DNA from: an uncultured Alphaproteobacteria bacterium
GTDB taxonomy: Bacteria; Pseudomonadota; Alphaproteobacteria; RF32; CAG-239
Length of the DNA: 6,776 nucleotides
Direction: 5' to 3'
Assembly (NCBI GenBank): GCA_944392285.1
Contig: CALXWF010000121.1
Span: 1-6,776, forward strand
Positions 6,161 through 6,776 of the stretch are shown here, one piece after another. The notes under the pieces were generated by a model. That model ran no database searches. It saw nothing but the letters and a program-made list of their open reading frames with translations, and was not told the DNA's origin. The translations under genes were made by a program, and so were the position numbers. Within the stretch, counting starts at the first letter, position 1, and each line of letters begins with the position of its first letter.

Positions 6161-6221
6161 CTTCGGAACATCTTAGCGAAGGAGGGCAGCGAAGCAACCG
6201 AGATGAGCTTAGATGCCGAAG
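6161..6221 (+). other. Stem-loop at the end of the relic tRNA spacer
   Basis: CTTCGG-aa-CATCT (6161-6173) pairs with AGATG-CCGAAG (6211-6221): 11 base pairs with a two-base bulge. The stem ends exactly where the anticodon-arm copy begins at 6222. The loop is purine-rich (GAAGGAGGGCAGCGAAGC). A competing pairing, AAGCTC (6157-6162) with GAGCTT (6205-6210), is also possible. Confidence 0.5.
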
Positions 6222-6268
6222 GCACACCCTTGGTAAGGGGGTGCTCGGAGAAAGAAAGTCATTATTAT

Positions 6269-6343
6269 GCCGCTATAGCTCAGTGGTAGAGCACACCCTT
6301 GGTAAGGGTGGGGTCGTAAGTCCGATTCTTACTAGCGGCACCA
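6269..6343 (+). tRNA. tRNA-Thr (anticodon GGT)
   Basis: A complete cloverleaf folds by eye. Acceptor GCCGCTA pairs with TAGCGGC over 7 bp. The D arm is GCTC-AGTGGTA-GAGC. The anticodon arm is CACCC-TTGGTAA-GGGTG with anticodon GGT, reading ACC and ACU threonine codons. The variable region is five bases. The T arm is GTAAG-TCCGATT-CTTAC. Discriminator A is followed by an encoded CCA, for 75 nt in all. The gene runs directly into a perfect terminator. Confidence 0.95.
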
Positions 6344-6379
6344 TTAAAAAAGCCTCCCTTGCGGAGGCTTTTTTAATGG
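6341..6379 (+). terminator. Perfect terminator fused to the tRNA CCA end
   Basis: The GC core GCCTCC (6352-6357) pairs with GGAGGC (6363-6368) around a CTTGC loop and is followed by six T (6369-6374). The repeat extends without a mismatch to 17 bp (6341-6357 with 6363-6379) and takes in the CCA of the tRNA. Six A before the stem make it usable on the minus strand as well, where it could stop readthrough from the recombinase gene. Confidence 0.9.
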
Positions 6380-6397
6380 GTGTCTTGAAGTTAGAAA

Positions 6398-6424
6398 CGG
6401 ACTTACGGGGGCAACGTAAGTCCG
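6398..6424 (+). repeat. 10-bp hairpin containing a copy of the tRNA T-arm strand
   Basis: CGGACTTACG (6398-6407) and CGTAAGTCCG (6415-6424) form a perfect stem with a GGGGCAA loop. The right arm is identical to nucleotides 47-56 of the intact tRNA (6315-6324). Exactly 106 nt then separate it from the copy of the remaining tRNA 3' end at 6531. Confidence 0.65.
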
Positions 6425-6530
6425 GAGCGGATAGTTGGTAAAAACGAGTGTTGAACTTAGCGAATAGCTTAGTGAAATACGAAGTTTGAACCTTACGACG
6501 CGAGGAGGCCCCGCTTTTGCGGGAGTACCC
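6425..6530. other. 106-nt non-coding spacer with small hairpins
   Basis: I find no gene here. It contains CCCGC-TTTT-GCGGG (6510-6523), an AGC-GAATA-GCT hairpin near 6459-6469, and TTGAACTT (6451-6458) pairing with AAGTTTGA (6482-6489) through some G-U pairs. The nonamer CTTAGCGAA (6456-6464) also occurs in the upstream 106-nt spacer (6172-6180). That is the only clear similarity between the two spacers. Confidence 0.5.
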
Positions 6531-6551
6531 ATTCTTACTAGCGGCACCATT
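6531..6551 (+). repeat. 21-bp direct repeat of the tRNA-Thr 3' end, likely attachment site
   Basis: Positions 6531-6551 are identical to 6325-6345, the T-loop 3' part, acceptor 3' strand, CCA and following TT of the intact tRNA. Direct repeats of a tRNA 3' end are the classic footprint of integrative elements. The adjoining gene to the right resembles a site-specific recombinase and ends inside this repeat, which supports reading it as one end of an integrated element. Confidence 0.65.
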
Positions 6552-6776
6552 TATCAGTTTCAGGCGTTTTTAGTAGTTCATTAAATGGCTTAACTATTGA
6601 AAACGCTATATTTTTTCCTTCAGTTTTGCAGTCCGATAATATTAATTTTAAAATGTCTCTTTTTTCAGAAATAATCGGACTTTTTAAGAATTTTCCTACA
6701 TTTGCTGCTATTTCCGCGATATTTGCTAGTATTTCATCAGTTTCAGCATCAATCTCAAGGTATTTATCCATATCTT
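6538..6776 (-). CDS. C-terminus of a putative large serine recombinase, N-terminus beyond the right edge
   Basis: At least 79 codons are open from the right edge to TAG at 6538-6540. An ATG at 6771 exists, but the frame continues upstream of it and there is no room to see a ribosome binding site. I therefore treat the gene as partial. The visible part has a predicted helix (DAETDEILANIAEIAANVGK), then SPIISEKRDILKLILSDCK and IAFSIVKPFNELLK. This resembles the end of large serine recombinases (phage and transposon integrases), where a coiled coil precedes 'EKRxLLKLxxSN...KPFxxL'. The last residues, WCR and the stop, are encoded inside the copied tRNA 3' end. The catalytic domain is not in the window, so the family call rests on the tail only. 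Context fits an integrase at the end of its element. Confidence 0.6.
   Translation of the reverse strand, partial: DMDKYLEIDAETDEILANIAEIAANVGKFLKSPIISEKRDILKLILSDCKTEGKNIAFSIVKPFNELLKTPETDKWCR

Larger units (their letters stand above)
6095..6239 (+). pseudogene. Broken tRNA-Thr relic, 5' half and anticodon arm separated by 106 nt
   Basis: Positions 6095-6115 are identical to nucleotides 1-21 of the intact tRNA downstream (acceptor 5' strand and D arm). With the leader included, 29 bp are repeated (6087-6115 and 6261-6289). Positions 6222-6239 repeat tRNA nucleotides 23-40, the whole GGT anticodon arm. Between them lie 106 nt of hairpin-forming sequence. After 6239 the match decays and there is no T arm or acceptor 3' strand, so no functional tRNA can form from this copy alone. 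Confidence 0.7.

Noticed and set aside
6109..6441. A 110-codon plus-strand open frame across the tRNA locus
   Set aside because: It is the conceptual translation of the tRNA and its relic copies (the telltale RYSSVVEHTLGKG string) and continues through the terminator, so it is not a protein gene.
6344..6550. A 68-codon minus-strand open frame
   Set aside because: It lies over the terminator and the hairpin spacer, ends at the tRNA, and has no ribosome binding site or protein-like composition.
6095..6551. CRISPR array or tmRNA
   Set aside because: The repeats are pieces of tRNA-Thr, not regularly spaced identical units. No tRNA-Ala-like GGGG acceptor or proteolysis-tag frame is visible.

Overview
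This window looks like the chromosome of an AT-rich Gram-negative (diderm) bacterium. Three signs point that way: two lipoprotein signal peptides, a peptidoglycan precursor enzyme (MurA), and a lipoprotein with an NlpE-type domain. A host-associated alphaproteobacterium is my best guess, from the general style of the genes and the short Lys/Glu-rich reading frame ahead of murA. That guess is weak, because nothing in the window is taxonomically decisive.

Layout from left to right. (1) Positions 1-1214, minus strand: a two-gene operon, a 91-residue secreted two-cysteine protein followed by a COG3014-like lipoprotein that runs off the left edge. (2) Positions 1394-2430, minus strand: a secreted protein of unknown family split into two frames. 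The frames meet exactly at an A AAA AAG heptamer, so this is either a programmed -1 frameshift, a phase-variable or mutated A-run, or a sequencing error. It has a good promoter (TTGGAG, 17 bp, TATAAT). (3) Positions 2581-2709, plus strand: a 42-residue reading frame with a very strong Shine-Dalgarno sequence. (4) Positions 2769-3587, plus strand: a D-hexose-6-phosphate mutarotase (YeaD family), ending at a hairpin terminator that can serve both strands. (5) Positions 5913-3654, minus strand: a probable operon of a 50-residue charged helical protein, murA, and a lipoprotein fusing a lipocalin-like domain to an NlpE-type domain. It points to envelope synthesis and surveillance. (6) Positions 6050-6776: a tRNA-Thr(GGT) locus next to the end of a mobile element.

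The tRNA locus is the most unusual part. One intact tRNA-Thr with a perfect terminator is flanked on both sides by fragments of the same tRNA. The upstream fragments match tRNA nucleotides 1-21 and 23-40, separated by 106 nt. The downstream fragments match nucleotides 47-56 and 57-75, also separated by 106 nt. The last fragment is a 21-bp repeat of the tRNA 3' end, and it forms the final codons of a convergent gene that resembles the C-terminus of a large serine recombinase. This looks like an attachment site with an integrated element extending past the right edge. The spacers are rich in hairpins and have no coding content I can support.
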